DNA of 64,000 nucleotides from Stutzerimonas stutzeri (GTDB lineage Bacteria > Pseudomonadota > Gammaproteobacteria > Pseudomonadales > Pseudomonadaceae). Both the position numbers and the translations under genes were made by a program. A model generated the notes under the pieces. It saw only the letters and a list, made by a program, of their open reading frames with translations, did not search any database and was not told the origin of the DNA. Below, one piece after another: positions 44,024 through 53,072 of the stretch; the first letter of the stretch is position 1; every line of letters starts with the position of its first letter. The stretch covers positions 1-64,000 of the forward strand of contig NZ_JAMOII010000020.1 in the NCBI RefSeq assembly GCF_024448985.1. The letters are read 5' to 3'.

Positions 44024-44905
44024 TCAAGAGCGTCGAGTTCCCGTGATCCGCACCCAGCCGTCTTTTTCAGCGGTGGGGTCCAAGTCGAAGTGGCCCGCGT
44101 AAGCGGCGCGAACCTCTTCGGCTTGTTCAGCCAAAATTCCGGACAAAGCCAGGCGCCCACCAAGTTTGGCGCGCTCAATGATCTGTGGCGCCAGTTCCAC
44201 CAGCGGTCCGGCCAGGATATTGGCGACTACGACGTCGGACTGGCCTTCCGGCAGTTGCTCGGGCAGATACAGCGGGAAGCGTGCCGGGTCGATGCCGTTG
44301 CGTCCGGCATTGTCGCGAGAGGCCTCGATGGCCTGAATATCGATATCGGTACCAACCGCCTTGGCAGCACCCAGCAACAGCGCGGCAATGGCGAGAATGC
44401 CCGAGCCGCAACCGAAATCCAGCACCTGCAGGCCGGTCAGCTCTTGAGAATCCAGCCATTCCAGGCATAGCGCGGTGGTGGGGTGGGTGCCGGTGCCGAA
44501 GGCAAGGCCGGGATCGAGCAACAGGTTCACCGCTTCTGGCTCGGGCGCGGCATGCCAGCTGGGCACTATCCACAAACGACGGCCGAAGCGCATGGGTTGG
44601 AAGTTGTCCATCCAGCTGCGCTCCCAGTCCTGGTCCTCGATGCGCTCCAGTTCGTAGGCGGGCAATTGGCCGTCGACCAGCAACCGCAGATGCGCGAGCA
44701 GGTTGCTTTCGTCCACATCGGCCTCGAACAGGGCCAGCAGATGGGTATGCGACCACAGCGGCGTGGTGCCCAGGTCCGGCTCGAAAATGGGTTGGTCCTC
44801 GGCGTCCATGAAGGTCACCGATACCGCGCCGACGCCGAGCAAGGCGTCTTCAAGGGGCTGTGCCTGTTCGGGGCTGATGGCGAGGCGGAGTTGTAACCAG
44901 GGCAT
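44024..44905 (-). CDS. prmA: Ribosomal protein L11 methyltransferase
   Basis: PrmA trimethylates several amino groups of ribosomal protein L11 with SAM. The 293-residue protein has an N-terminal L11-binding domain (about 1-60, [10 protein letters not shown] onward) and a class I methyltransferase domain with motif [15 protein letters not shown] and the NILAGPL motif. It lies downstream of accC beyond a terminator. Confidence 0.96.
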   Translation of the reverse strand: MPWLQLRLAISPEQAQPLEDALLGVGAVSVTFMDAEDQPIFEPDLGTTPLWSHTHLLALFEADVDESNLLAHLRLLVDGQLPAYELERIEDQDWERSWMDNFQPMRFGRRLWIVPSWHAAPEPEAVNLLLDPGLAFGTGTHPTTALCLEWLDSQELTGLQVLDFGCGSGILAIAALLLGAAKAVGTDIDIQAIEASRDNAGRNGIDPARFPLYLPEQLPEGQSDVVVANILAGPLVELAPQIIERAKLGGRLALSGILAEQAEEVRAAYAGHFDLDPTAEKDGWVRITGTRRS

Positions 44906-44951
44906 GCGAAGCTCCCTTCGAAAGCGGCTTCAGGCGACAAGCCTCAAGCTG

Positions 44952-44987
44952 CAAGAAAAAGAAAGGGAGCGGCTAAGCCGCTCCCTT
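44952..44987 (-). terminator. Rho-independent terminator downstream of accC
   Basis: On the minus strand the stem AAGGGAGCGGCT/AGCCGCTCCCTT is followed by a T-rich tract (TTCTTTTTC). It lies just past the accC stop and ends the aroQ-accB-accC operon. Confidence 0.85.
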
Positions 44988-45013
44988 CGGGTGCACATCA
45001 TATCGCTTGCAGC

Positions 45014-46363
45014 TTAGTGCTTATCCATACCCAGTTTCTTTTCCAGGTAGTGGATGTTCACGCCGCCTTTGCAAAAGCCTTCGTCACGGACCAGATCCCG
45101 GTGCAGCGGGATATTGGTCTTGATGCCGTCGACGACGATTTCGTCCAGGGCATTACGCATGCGCACCATGGCTTCTTCGCGCGTGGCGCCGTAGGTGATC
45201 AGCTTGCCGATCAGCGAGTCGTAGTTCGGCGGAACCGAATAACCGCTGTACAGGTGCGAATCGACGCGAACGCCGTTGCCGCCCGGTGCGTGGAAGTGCT
45301 TGACCTTGCCGGGGCTCGGGAGGAATTTCTCCGGGTCTTCGGCGTTGATCCGGCACTCCAGAGAATGACCGCGAATGACGACGTCTTCCTGCTTGATCGA
45401 CAGCTTGTTACCGGCGGCGATGCTGAGCATTTCCTTGACGATATCAACGCCAGTCACCATTTCCGTCACCGGGTGTTCGACCTGCACGCGGGTGTTCATC
45501 TCGATGAAGTAGAAGCGCCCGTCTTCGTAAAGGAACTCGAAAGTGCCGGCGCCACGATAGCCAATCTCGACGCAGGCGTCGGTGCAGCGCTTGAGTACTT
45601 CCGCCCGGGCCTTTTCATCGATGTAAGGGGCTGGCGCTTCTTCCAGGACCTTCTGATGGCGACGCTGCAGGGAGCAGTCGCGATCGCCCAGGTGAATGGC
45701 GTTGCCCTGACCGTCGGAAAGCACTTGAACTTCGACGTGGCGCGGGTTGCCGAGGAATTTTTCCAGGTAGACCATTGGGTTGCCGAAGGCAGCACCGGCT
45801 TCGGTGCGGGTCAGCTTGGCCGACTTGATCAGGTCTTCTTCCTTGTGCACCACACGCATGCCGCGACCACCGCCGCCGCCGGCGGCCTTGATGATCACCG
45901 GATAGCCCACTTCACGGGCGATGCGCAGCGCTTCCTTCTCGTCTTCCGGCAGCGGGCCGTCCGAGCCGGGCACCACGGGTACGCCGGATTTGATCATGGC
46001 GTCCTTGGCAGACACCTTGTCACCCATCAGGCGGATGGTCTCCGCTTTTGGGCCGACGAAGGCGAAGCCGGATTTTTCCACCTGTTCGGCGAAGTCGGCG
46101 TTCTCGGCGAGAAAACCGTAGCCGGGGTGAATGGCGGTGGCACCGGTCACCTCTGCCGCGGCGATGATCGACGGGATGTGCAGATATGAATTGGTGGCAA
46201 GGGGCGGGCCGATGCAAACGGACTCATCCGCCAGGGCCAGGTGCATCAGTTCGCGGTCGGCAGTGGAATGCACCGCGACGGTCTTGATACCCAGCTCCTT
46301 GCAGGCTCGCAAGATCCGCAGGGCGATTTCACCGCGGTTTGCGATCAATACTTTTTCCAACAT
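45014..46363 (-). CDS. accC: Acetyl-CoA carboxylase, biotin carboxylase subunit
   Basis: AccC carboxylates the biotin carried by AccB with bicarbonate and ATP, the first half reaction of malonyl-CoA synthesis. The 449-residue ATP-grasp protein has [17 protein letters not shown], the glycine-rich loop [10 protein letters not shown] and the [14 protein letters not shown] active-site segment. The start at 46363 (MLEKV) is the family norm. accB lies directly upstream. Confidence 0.98.
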   Translation of the reverse strand: MLEKVLIANRGEIALRILRACKELGIKTVAVHSTADRELMHLALADESVCIGPPLATNSYLHIPSIIAAAEVTGATAIHPGYGFLAENADFAEQVEKSGFAFVGPKAETIRLMGDKVSAKDAMIKSGVPVVPGSDGPLPEDEKEALRIAREVGYPVIIKAAGGGGGRGMRVVHKEEDLIKSAKLTRTEAGAAFGNPMVYLEKFLGNPRHVEVQVLSDGQGNAIHLGDRDCSLQRRHQKVLEEAPAPYIDEKARAEVLKRCTDACVEIGYRGAGTFEFLYEDGRFYFIEMNTRVQVEHPVTEMVTGVDIVKEMLSIAAGNKLSIKQEDVVIRGHSLECRINAEDPEKFLPSPGKVKHFHAPGGNGVRVDSHLYSGYSVPPNYDSLIGKLITYGATREEAMVRMRNALDEIVVDGIKTNIPLHRDLVRDEGFCKGGVNIHYLEKKLGMDKH

Positions 46364-46380
46364 CGCTGGCTCTCCGCGGT

Positions 46381-46836
46381 TCAAACGATGGTGAACAGCG
46401 GCTGGTCGTATTCGACCGGCTGACCATTCTCCACCAGGATGGATTCGATGGTGCCGCTGGTTTCGGCCTCGATGTGGTTCATCATCTTCATGGCTTCGAC
46501 GATGCAGAGAATGTCGCCCTTCTTGACGCTCTGGCCAACATCGGCGAACGGCTTGGATTCTGGCGAGGAGGCGCGGTAGAAGGTGCCGACCATCGGCGAG
46601 CGAACCACGGTGCCGTTCAGCTTCGGAGCAGCTGGAGCGGCATCAGCGACCGGGGCAGCAGCCACTGGTGCCGCTGCTGGTGCGGCGGGGGCCTGTGCAT
46701 AGATCGGCTGTTGCATGGCTACTTGTTTGCTGTGGCGGCTGATGCGTACCGACTCCTCACCCTCGTGGATCTCCAGTTCGTCGATCCCGGACTCTTCCAG
46801 CAGTTCGATCAGTTTCTTGACTTTGCGAATATCCAT
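46381..46836 (-). CDS. accB: Acetyl-CoA carboxylase, biotin carboxyl carrier protein
   Basis: AccB carries the biotin that moves carboxyl groups between AccC and AccAD. The 151-residue protein has an N-terminal helical region ([15 protein letters not shown]), an Ala/Pro-rich mobile linker (about 45-72) and the biotinyl domain with the biotinylation motif E-A-M-K117-M. It lies between aroQ and accC. Confidence 0.98.
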   Translation of the reverse strand: MDIRKVKKLIELLEESGIDELEIHEGEESVRISRHSKQVAMQQPIYAQAPAAPAAAPVAAAPVADAAPAAPKLNGTVVRSPMVGTFYRASSPESKPFADVGQSVKKGDILCIVEAMKMMNHIEAETSGTIESILVENGQPVEYDQPLFTIV

Positions 46837-46915
46837 GAAGCGTTGACTCCCAGGTAAGTTCAAAGGGTGTTGCCGCTCGCTTTATCGAGCCCCGGCATGC
46901 TTGCGCGCAGGCCCG

Positions 46916-47359
46916 TCAGGAAGCAGCGAGTTGTTCCAGGGCGGCCTCCAATGCCAGCCGATAGCCGCTGGCGCCCAGGCCGCAGATCACACCTACCGCG
47001 ACATCCGAAAAGTAGGAGTGATGGCGGAAAGGTTCACGTTTGTGCACGTTTGAGAGGTGCACTTCGATGAATGGGATGCTCACTGCCAGCAACGCGTCAC
47101 GTAACGCGACACTTGTATGTGTGAAGGCGGCAGGATTAATGAGAATGAAATCGACACCCTCATTTCGAGCGGCGTGAATGCGCTCGATCAATTCGTATTC
47201 GGCGTTAGATTGCAGGTGCAGCAGATGATGGCCAGCATCGCGCGCGCGCTGCTCCAGATCCTGATTGATCTGCGCCAGCGTCATCGAGCCGTAGACGCCC
47301 GGTTCGCGGGTGCCGAGCAAATTCAGATTCGGGCCGTGAAGGACCAGAAACGTCGCCAT
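46916..47359 (-). CDS. aroQ: Type II 3-dehydroquinate dehydratase
   Basis: AroQ dehydrates 3-dehydroquinate to 3-dehydroshikimate in the shikimate pathway. The 147-residue dodecameric type II enzyme shows the [19 protein letters not shown] active-site loop, the catalytic His region [16 protein letters not shown], and [19 protein letters not shown]. It is the first gene of aroQ-accB-accC, the usual pseudomonad order. A longer in-frame start is less likely, as MATFLVLHG is the family N-terminus. Confidence 0.97.
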   Translation of the reverse strand: MATFLVLHGPNLNLLGTREPGVYGSMTLAQINQDLEQRARDAGHHLLHLQSNAEYELIERIHAARNEGVDFILINPAAFTHTSVALRDALLAVSIPFIEVHLSNVHKREPFRHHSYFSDVAVGVICGLGASGYRLALEAALEQLAAS

Positions 47360-47481
47360 GAATATTCCTTGTTGTTGTGCCCGATCGCGCCAGTAGGGCG
47401 GGGCTGATCGAGAAGGGGAAAAACTATGCACGAAGCAGGGGCTGACTGTCCAGTCATGCTGCGATCGGCGTAAATGCCCGC

Positions 47482-47487
47482 ATTATA
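47482..47487 (-). promoter_or_regulatory. Candidate -10 box for the aroQ-accBC operon
   Basis: The minus strand reads TATAAT in the aroQ-dsbD gap, about 120 bp before the aroQ start. No good -35 hexamer lies at 16-18 bp, so this is tentative. Confidence 0.35.
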
Positions 47488-47558
47488 AGTGGAGATTGCC
47501 GCAAGGTTGCTGGGGCGTAATCCCGTTTCGCTGTGATCGCGGCGAAGCGGGGCAGGCG

Positions 47559-49328
47559 CTAGCGCAATGCTTCCGCGCGGTTCAACCGTTCAGCGAATTG
47601 AGCTACGTCGATTTCGCCGACGACACGGGCATCGGAGATTTCCTGGCCGCTGTGATCGAAGAACAGGACGGCCGGTGGGCCGAACAGTTTGTAGCGATCG
47701 AGAAGTGCTCGCTGCTGCGCATTGCTCTCGGTGATATCGAAGCGGATCAGGCGGTAGTCCGCTAGGCGAGGCGCGATCAGCGGATCGGCAAATACTTCGC
47801 GCTCGATCACCTTGCAGCTGATGCACCAGTCGGCATACCAGTCGAGCATCAGCGGTTCTCCGGCAGCGCGAGCGGCTGCCAGTTGCGCGTCGAGTTCCGC
47901 TGGGGTCGACAGGGTGTGCCAGTTTTCAGCCTGCGCGGCCCCGCTGCCTGCAACGAATGTGGCATGTGGCAGCGGCCGCAACGGATCGGAGCCGCCCTGT
48001 AATGCCCCGATCCATGCGGCCAGGGCGTAAACCAGCAATACCAGGCCAAGCAGCTGTGCGAGCTTCTGTCGAGGCGTCTTGGAAGTGAGTTCAAGCGTGC
48101 CCAGAAACAACGCCGTACCAGCGGCCAGCAACCCCCACAACGCCAGCGCCAGCGGGCCCGGCAGCACGCGTTCGAGCATCCAGACCGCCACGGCGAGTAG
48201 CAGCACGCCGAAGGTGTTGCGTACGCTGATCATCCAAGGGCCGCTCTTGGGCAGCAGCGCACCGCCACTGGTGGCGAACAGTACCAGCGGGGCGCCCATG
48301 CCGAGGCCCAGCGCGAACAGTTTCAATCCCCCGCCCAGCGCATCGCCGCTGGCGCTGATATACAGCAGGGCGCCGGCCAATGGCGCTGATACGCATGGAG
48401 AGACCAGTAGACTGGAGACGCCGCCGAGCAGGGCGGCGCCAGTGAACGAGCCGCCCTTGGCGTTCCCGGCTAGACGATCGAGACGACTGCTCAGTGCCTG
48501 TGGCAGGCGCAGTTCGTACAGACCGAACATCGCCAGCGCGAACGCCGCGAAGAACAGCGCGAAGGGCACCAACACCCAGGGAGATTGCAGGCGTGCCTGC
48601 AGGTTCAGTTCGGCGCCGAACACGCCCATCAGTGCGCCCAACAGGGCAAATCCGCCGGCCATCGGCAATACGTAGGCGAGCGACAACAGGAAGCTGCGCA
48701 TGCCGCCGGGTTGACCGCGCAGCACCACGCCGGAAAGGATCGGCAGCATCGGCAGCACGCAGGGTGTGAAGGTCAGGCCCAGGCCGGCGAGAAAGAACAG
48801 CGCTACGGAGCGCCAAGAAAGCGTATCGCCATCGCTGGTATCGCTGGGTGCAGCGGCGGCCGGAGTGCCACTTGCGGTGATCTCGAACGACTCGGTTTCA
48901 GGTGGATAGCACAGCCCCTTGTCGGCGCAGCCCTGGTAGCCGACCAGCAGCGTGAAGGGTCGGTTGTCGGGGTTCTGCACCGGCAGCTCTATATCGAGAA
49001 TGCCGTAATAGACTTCGACCTCACCGAAATACTCGTCCGTCTTCTGCTCGCCTGCCGGAAGCTGTGCGTCGCCGAGAATCACACCGGCGTCGCTCGTCTT
49101 GAACTCGAAGCGATGCCGGTAGAGGTAGTAGCCCTCGGCGCCGATGAAGCGCAGTTTGATCCGCTCGGGCGTTGCGTCTACCAAGCTCAGGCGGAAGGCT
49201 TCACGCACCGGTAGAAAGTCGGCGCTGTTGTCCAGGCCGCCCAGGGTGGCACTCGGGCGACCATCGAACAGGCCCGCGGTGGCAGGAAGGGTGAATAGCA
49301 GGATCAGCAGACACAGCAAACGGCGCAT
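47559..49328 (-). CDS. dsbD: Thiol:disulfide interchange protein DsbD
   Basis: DsbD moves electrons from cytoplasmic thioredoxin across the inner membrane to periplasmic DsbC, DsbG and cytochrome c maturation. The 589-residue protein has a signal peptide, a periplasmic alpha domain with a Cys pair (GCADKGLCYP), an eight-helix membrane domain with Cys in TPCVLPMLP and SPCVSAPLAG, and a C-terminal thioredoxin domain with CISC. All six redox cysteines are present. An alternative ATG lies six bases upstream. Confidence 0.96.
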   Translation of the reverse strand: MRRLLCLLILLFTLPATAGLFDGRPSATLGGLDNSADFLPVREAFRLSLVDATPERIKLRFIGAEGYYLYRHRFEFKTSDAGVILGDAQLPAGEQKTDEYFGEVEVYYGILDIELPVQNPDNRPFTLLVGYQGCADKGLCYPPETESFEITASGTPAAAAPSDTSDGDTLSWRSVALFFLAGLGLTFTPCVLPMLPILSGVVLRGQPGGMRSFLLSLAYVLPMAGGFALLGALMGVFGAELNLQARLQSPWVLVPFALFFAAFALAMFGLYELRLPQALSSRLDRLAGNAKGGSFTGAALLGGVSSLLVSPCVSAPLAGALLYISASGDALGGGLKLFALGLGMGAPLVLFATSGGALLPKSGPWMISVRNTFGVLLLAVAVWMLERVLPGPLALALWGLLAAGTALFLGTLELTSKTPRQKLAQLLGLVLLVYALAAWIGALQGGSDPLRPLPHATFVAGSGAAQAENWHTLSTPAELDAQLAAARAAGEPLMLDWYADWCISCKVIEREVFADPLIAPRLADYRLIRFDITESNAQQRALLDRYKLFGPPAVLFFDHSGQEISDARVVGEIDVAQFAERLNRAEALR

Positions 49329-49399
49329 GATCATCTCACTTGGGGCAGTGGGCGAATGATACCCAACGTGGCGAATCGTCGCCTGGGCGCAACGTCGCA

Positions 49400-49723
49400 C
49401 TACCGCGCGTTTTGCAACCAGATGATGCCGTCGCGCTCGGTGCTTGGCAGTGCTCGCAGGGCTTGACCGGCACAGGGGCCGGCAACGCACTCGCCGCTGT
49501 CGATGAGAAACAGCGCGCCGTGGGTGGCGCACTGGATCAGGCTGCCGCTGCTGTCGAGAAACCGGTCCGGAACCCATTCCAAGGGTATCCCTCGATGCGG
49601 ACAGCGGTTCTCGTAGACATGCACGATGTCGTCCTTGCGTATAACGAGCAGGCGCTGCCCCTGTATTTCCAAGCCTTTGCTCTGGCCTTCGGCGATATCG
49701 CTCGCGGCGCATAATCGAATCAT
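49400..49723 (-). CDS. Small Rieske [2Fe-2S] protein
   Basis: This is a 107-residue soluble protein with a complete Rieske site: C-P-H-R-G-I-P-L-E-W and, 20 residues later, C-A-T-H-G-A-L-F. It resembles Rieske ferredoxins that serve oxygenases or act as stand-alone electron carriers. It is not a respiratory Rieske protein, as it lacks a membrane anchor. No oxygenase lies nearby, so the partner is unknown. The start at 49723 (MIRLCAASD) was preferred over longer in-frame starts that lack similarity. Confidence 0.82.
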   Translation of the reverse strand: MIRLCAASDIAEGQSKGLEIQGQRLLVIRKDDIVHVYENRCPHRGIPLEWVPDRFLDSSGSLIQCATHGALFLIDSGECVAGPCAGQALRALPSTERDGIIWLQNAR

Positions 49724-49756
49724 GTTTCCCCCTGTCAGCCCGGGATTATCACCTAG

Positions 49757-49906
49757 GTGCTCGGATTGGTGGAGAACCAAGACGGATTAAAGGTGGCGGA
49801 CCGGCTGGCTGGCTTTTCCTTCGCCCGAGTGGCTGCAGCGGGCATGATCGGGTTCGTTGGGTTGCTGGTGCCCCATTTGGGAAGTCTGTTGGTCGGCCCC
49901 GGTTAA
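49757..49906 (+). pseudogene. Remnant of a FecCD-type heme/iron permease (phuU-like)
   Basis: A plus-strand open frame of 49 codons contains GMIGFVGLLVPHL followed by LLVGP, which closely matches the FecCD/BtuC permease signature (G-x-I-x-F-V-G-L-x-V-P-H, then LLVGP). The rest of the permease, over 270 residues, is missing on both sides. In P. aeruginosa the heme importer genes phuSTUV lie directly upstream of phuW, in this position and strand, so this is best explained as a scrap of phuU. The frame directly upstream of phuW also contains RHPGKGNPFAIAP, possibly a tail of the ATPase phuV; that is much weaker. Confidence 0.6.
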
Positions 49907-50026
49907 TCGGCGCGCCCGGGCAGTGCTGTGTGCCGATTCGCTGAGATCGGTATTCGGCCTCGATGTTTGATACAACGGCACCCTGGAAAGGGAAACCCGT
50001 TTGCCATTGCACCTGAGGAGCTGTCG

Positions 50027-50899
50027 ATGCGAATTTTGTTACCTATTGCCCTGATCTTGCTGGCGGCGTGTCAATTGCCCCCGCCATTGCCGTCCTGGCA
50101 GAGCCCCGAGGGCCTGGCGCATTCTGATCTTGGTCAGATCATAGATCTGCGCAGCGGTGAACGGCTTTCGGCGCAGCAGCTGGTGAGCGAATTGGCCGAT
50201 GTCGATCAGGTGTTGATTGGTGAGCGCCATGATAACCCCGACCATCACACGCTACAGCGCTGGCTTCTTCAGGCGCTGGCTCAGCGGCGCGAGCAGGGCA
50301 GCCTGCTATTGGAAATGCTAAACCCGGATCAACAGAAGCGCGTCGCGCGCGTGCAGGCGTCTATCGGGCGAGGGCAATGGCCGGCGGATCTGCCCGAAGC
50401 GCTTGCATGGCAAAGGGGCTGGGATTGGGACCTTTACGCGCCAGTAGTCGAGTATGCCTTGGCGCAACCTTATCCGATGCTGGCGGCGAATCTCGATCGC
50501 GCTGAGATCACCGATATCTACCGCCGCAAACCGCAGTTGAGGGGGCGCGCAGCTGCGGAGCCAGTGCAAAAGAAACTGCTAGCGCAGATACGCGCTTCTC
50601 ATTGCGACATGCTACCTGAGGCCCAGCTGCCGCCAATGCTGGCCGTGCAACAGCAGCGTGACCGCCGGATGGCCGAGCAACTGAACGCGGCCCCGAAACC
50701 TGCGGTGCTGCTGGCAGGAGCCTTTCATGTGCGACGTGACCTCGGCGTGCCCTTGCATCTTGCGAATCGTGACACGAAGGTCTTGGTGCTCGTCGAGGTA
50801 GGCGAGACCTTGAGTGCGGAGCAGGCTGATTTCGTTTGGTTCACACCGGCCCAGCCGCAGCAGGACCATTGCGCCGAGTTTGGTAAGAAATTGCAGTAG
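50027..50899 (+). CDS. phuW: ChaN/PhuW-family heme-related lipoprotein
   Basis: This is a 290-residue lipoprotein with signal peptide MRILLPIALILLAAC (Cys15). The ChaN domain begins with DVDQVLIGERHDNPDHH, has the central LLLEML and WDWDLYAPVVEYA, and ends with AVLLAGAFHVRRDLGVPLHL. Campylobacter ChaN binds heme as a dimer; PhuW is the last gene of the P. aeruginosa phu operon. TGAGGAG precedes the ATG. Here no intact phuSTUV is upstream, so the partner importer is missing. It is convergent with prrF, as in P. aeruginosa. Confidence 0.88.
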   Translation: MRILLPIALILLAACQLPPPLPSWQSPEGLAHSDLGQIIDLRSGERLSAQQLVSELADVDQVLIGERHDNPDHHTLQRWLLQALAQRREQGSLLLEMLNPDQQKRVARVQASIGRGQWPADLPEALAWQRGWDWDLYAPVVEYALAQPYPMLAANLDRAEITDIYRRKPQLRGRAAAEPVQKKLLAQIRASHCDMLPEAQLPPMLAVQQQRDRRMAEQLNAAPKPAVLLAGAFHVRRDLGVPLHLANRDTKVLVLVEVGETLSAEQADFVWFTPAQPQQDHCAEFGKKLQ

Positions 50900-50939
50900 C
50901 TGTTTCAGGCAAGCGAGCCGGAATGCATTTATCTCAGGC

Positions 50940-50966
50940 AAAAAAAGACCCGGCAAGAGCCGGGTC
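50940..50966 (-). terminator. Rho-independent terminator of prrF
   Basis: An 8-bp perfect GC-rich stem with an AAGA (minus-strand TCTT) loop is followed by seven T residues on the minus strand. Confidence 0.92.
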
Positions 50967-51051
50967 AAAACCGTGATTAGCCTGATGAGGAGATAACCTG
51001 AAAGTCCGACTGCCTGGCCTTCCAGCTTACCAACTGATCTCTCGATCAGTG
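50940..51051 (-). ncRNA. prrF: PrrF-type iron-responsive small RNA
   Basis: This is an sRNA of about 112 nt on the minus strand, matching P. aeruginosa PrrF1/PrrF2 in sequence as I recall them. It has a 5' hairpin (ACTGATCGAGAGATCAGT), the conserved target-pairing core TTATCTCCTCATCAGGCTAA, and a terminator stem GACCCGGC/GCCGGGTC followed by seven T residues. PrrF is made when iron is low and, with Hfq, represses mRNAs for iron-rich proteins such as sodB and TCA enzymes. The flanking genes phuW and cbpA are those of P. aeruginosa, but only one copy is present. Confidence 0.92.
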
Positions 51052-51056
51052 GTGCT

Positions 51057-51085
51057 AATAGTAACAATTCTCATTTCGACGTCAA
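51057..51085 (-). promoter_or_regulatory. prrF promoter overlapped by a Fur box
   Basis: On the minus strand, TTGACG (51085-51080) and TACTAT (51063-51058) are 16 bp apart and place the start at the 5' end of prrF. A Fur-box-like sequence AATGAGAATTGTTACTATT (51075-51057) covers the spacer and -10, and its core TGAGAAT-T-GTTACTA resembles the 7-1-7 Fur consensus. This gives iron-dependent repression. Confidence 0.85.
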
Positions 51086-51135
51086 TGGCTAATTCGAAAT
51101 AATTTCCGTCAGAATAAATCGGCTTCATTGCGCGC

Positions 51136-51933
51136 TTAAGCGGGGATTGGCAGGCGCAACTGCGTGACTTCCTTGTTGAGCAGGTCGATCCGCCTGGCCA
51201 TGCTTTCTATCAGGCTATGCGCGATCTTTGGGTTGTTCTGCATCAAACCGAGGAACTGATACTTGGGAATCAGCATGACGGTGCAGGCGGACGTCGCAAC
51301 GACGCTCGCGCTGCGCTTTTCGTGAGTGAACACAGCCATCGCGCCGAAGATTTCATCGCGCTGGACATCACCGACCTTCTGACCGTCGACAATCGCTTCG
51401 GCGTGACCCTCGATGATGATGAATACATTGTCTGCATCGTCGCCCTGACGGATCAGCTCTTCGCCAGCAGCAAAATGCTGGAATCCGGTCGTCGGATGAA
51501 TTTCGGGCTGCTTCAGGCGGGCCAGCGCATCGGATAACAGTACCGTCTGGCCGATGAGATATTGCGTGAAGAGCTCCTGTCGGTGCTGATCGGCATGGAT
51601 ATGTTGAAACACCGCGCTGCGTGAATACGGAATCAGGCGGATCGATTCGTCGCTGCGATAACGACAAGCCGGCAAGTCGATGCCTTGGCGAAGGCCGAGA
51701 AGATCCCCTTCCTGCATATAGAACAACGGTCGCTCATCAACGAGGGCATGCAGTAGCCCGCTCTCGATGATGAACAGTTGCTGTTCGGGCAATTCATCGG
51801 TGAAATCGTCAGAACCCTTGATTTCGATAGGTGGGGCAGTAGGTGCCAGGCCATCCAGAAGTTGCGCGGGGATCCCCTGCAAGCGGTTGATCAGCTGATC
51901 GGCATAAGCCGGTTGTTCCCCGAGTAGATACAT
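51136..51933 (-). CDS. cbpA: Cyclic-nucleotide-binding-domain protein CbpA
   Basis: This is a 265-residue protein with a C-terminal cNMP-binding domain (FAAGEELIRQGDDADNVFIIIEGHAEAI, then DEIFGAMAVFTHEKRSASV, the phosphate cassette region). The N-terminal half is a degenerate second domain of the same kind. There is no DNA-binding helix-turn-helix, so it is not a CRP-type activator. P. aeruginosa CbpA binds cAMP, is controlled by Vfr, and lies beside prrF just as here. Confidence 0.87.
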   Translation of the reverse strand: MYLLGEQPAYADQLINRLQGIPAQLLDGLAPTAPPIEIKGSDDFTDELPEQQLFIIESGLLHALVDERPLFYMQEGDLLGLRQGIDLPACRYRSDESIRLIPYSRSAVFQHIHADQHRQELFTQYLIGQTVLLSDALARLKQPEIHPTTGFQHFAAGEELIRQGDDADNVFIIIEGHAEAIVDGQKVGDVQRDEIFGAMAVFTHEKRSASVVATSACTVMLIPKYQFLGLMQNNPKIAHSLIESMARRIDLLNKEVTQLRLPIPA

Positions 51934-52038
51934 GACGACAGTCCTTGAACAGCGGGCTCAGAACGGTTGAGCGATGCGCGCACTCACGATAATGCTGCCG
52001 AGGGGTAGGAGTAAATCACGCTACGTAGAGGTTGTGAG

Positions 52039-52311
52039 CTAGCTCTTGTCTCCAGCGTCGCTGCCATTGAGCCGCTGATTCAATTCATTCTTGAGCGTGT
52101 CCGGAAGCTCCTTCCAGTTCATGTCCCGCAATGCCCCTTCGATGGCATAAAGCAACACGCGCGATGCGTTGAATCCACGTGACTTGACCGCCTGGTAAGC
52201 GTTGACCGCGCCGAGCCGATGCAAGTCATCGGCTGTATGGATACCCGAGGCGTGCAGCCATTGCGCGGATGTCTTACCGAGGTTTTTCAGGGTCAGCAGC
52301 TCGTCGTGCAC
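52039..52311 (-). CDS. TfoX C-terminal domain protein
   Basis: This is a 90-residue protein equal to the C-terminal domain of TfoX/Sxy: LKNLGKTSAQWLHASGIHTADDLHRLGAVNAY onward, a helix-hairpin-helix-like fold. The N-terminal domain of full TfoX competence regulators is absent, which is common in pseudomonads. GTG at 52311 with TAGGAG upstream is the chosen start, eight bases after the methyltransferase stop, so the two are probably coupled. Confidence 0.82.
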   Translation of the reverse strand: MHDELLTLKNLGKTSAQWLHASGIHTADDLHRLGAVNAYQAVKSRGFNASRVLLYAIEGALRDMNWKELPDTLKNELNQRLNGSDAGDKS

Positions 52312-52319
52312 GGTTGCTC

Positions 52320-53072
52320 CTATCGGCCCGGATAGCCGGCAACGAAGTGAAGCGGCCAGCGAACCCTGCGCTGTCGCTCCGGATCGCCCCAACACTGCGC
52401 GAGTTCGGGTTCGAGCTGAGTTATCGGATCGTTCCCATGGACCTTTTGCCACTGTTTGACGGCTGACCATGTCCGCATATAGCCGAGCAGTTGGGGCAGA
52501 TTCCAATGGGCCTCGATTGCGAAGTTCGGAGGCTCGAGGGCTTTGAAGGGCGCCTGAATATCGCGATAGCCTGCATCGACACTGGCGCGTCCTTGTGGCC
52601 AGTAGCCGTTCAGTGTATCGCCATGCAGACAAGCAATGACCGCATCCAGCATCGGCTCGATACGAAGCAGGGAATAGCACCAGGCGCAGAAGAAACCGTC
52701 GGGCGCGAGCACTCGCTTTGCCTCGGCGAAGAACGCTGGGGTAGCAAACCAGTGCAACGCCTGCGCGACGACTAGTAGATCGGCCATGCCTTCGCGCAAC
52801 GGCAGCCGCTCGGCCTCGGCAGCGAGGCGCGTTGCGGACCGCCAGCCCGAACTGCCGCTCAGTTGGTGAGGGCTGGCATCGCAGGCAAGGACCTGCTCGA
52901 AATGATCCAGCAGAGGAAGCGTCGCCTGGCCACTGCCAGCCGCGACATCTAAGGCATAGCGACGTCGTGGACTCCTATCAGCGAGCCAGCGGAACAAGTC
53001 GTCCGGATAGGTAGGGCGGAACTGTGCATATTCGTCGGAGCGAATCGAAAAAAGCCGGACGCTGTCACCCAT
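52320..53072 (-). CDS. Class I SAM-dependent methyltransferase
   Basis: This is a 250-residue methyltransferase of the ubiE/Tam-like type. Motif I is ALDVAAGSGQATLPLLDHF, and the segments DLLVVAQALHWFATPAFFAEAKRVLAPDGF and FFCAWCYSLL are typical. Its N-terminus (FSIRSDEYAQFRPTYPDDLFRWLADRSP) recalls trans-aconitate-type or yeast Crg1-like enzymes. The substrate is unknown. It lies upstream of the TfoX-C gene. Confidence 0.82.
   Translation of the reverse strand: MGDSVRLFSIRSDEYAQFRPTYPDDLFRWLADRSPRRRYALDVAAGSGQATLPLLDHFEQVLACDASPHQLSGSSGWRSATRLAAEAERLPLREGMADLLVVAQALHWFATPAFFAEAKRVLAPDGFFCAWCYSLLRIEPMLDAVIACLHGDTLNGYWPQGRASVDAGYRDIQAPFKALEPPNFAIEAHWNLPQLLGYMRTWSAVKQWQKVHGNDPITQLEPELAQCWGDPERQRRVRWPLHFVAGYPGR

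Noticed and set aside
45017-46189. 390-codon plus-strand open frame antisense to accC
   Set aside because: It is a shadow of accC, which is complete and conserved.
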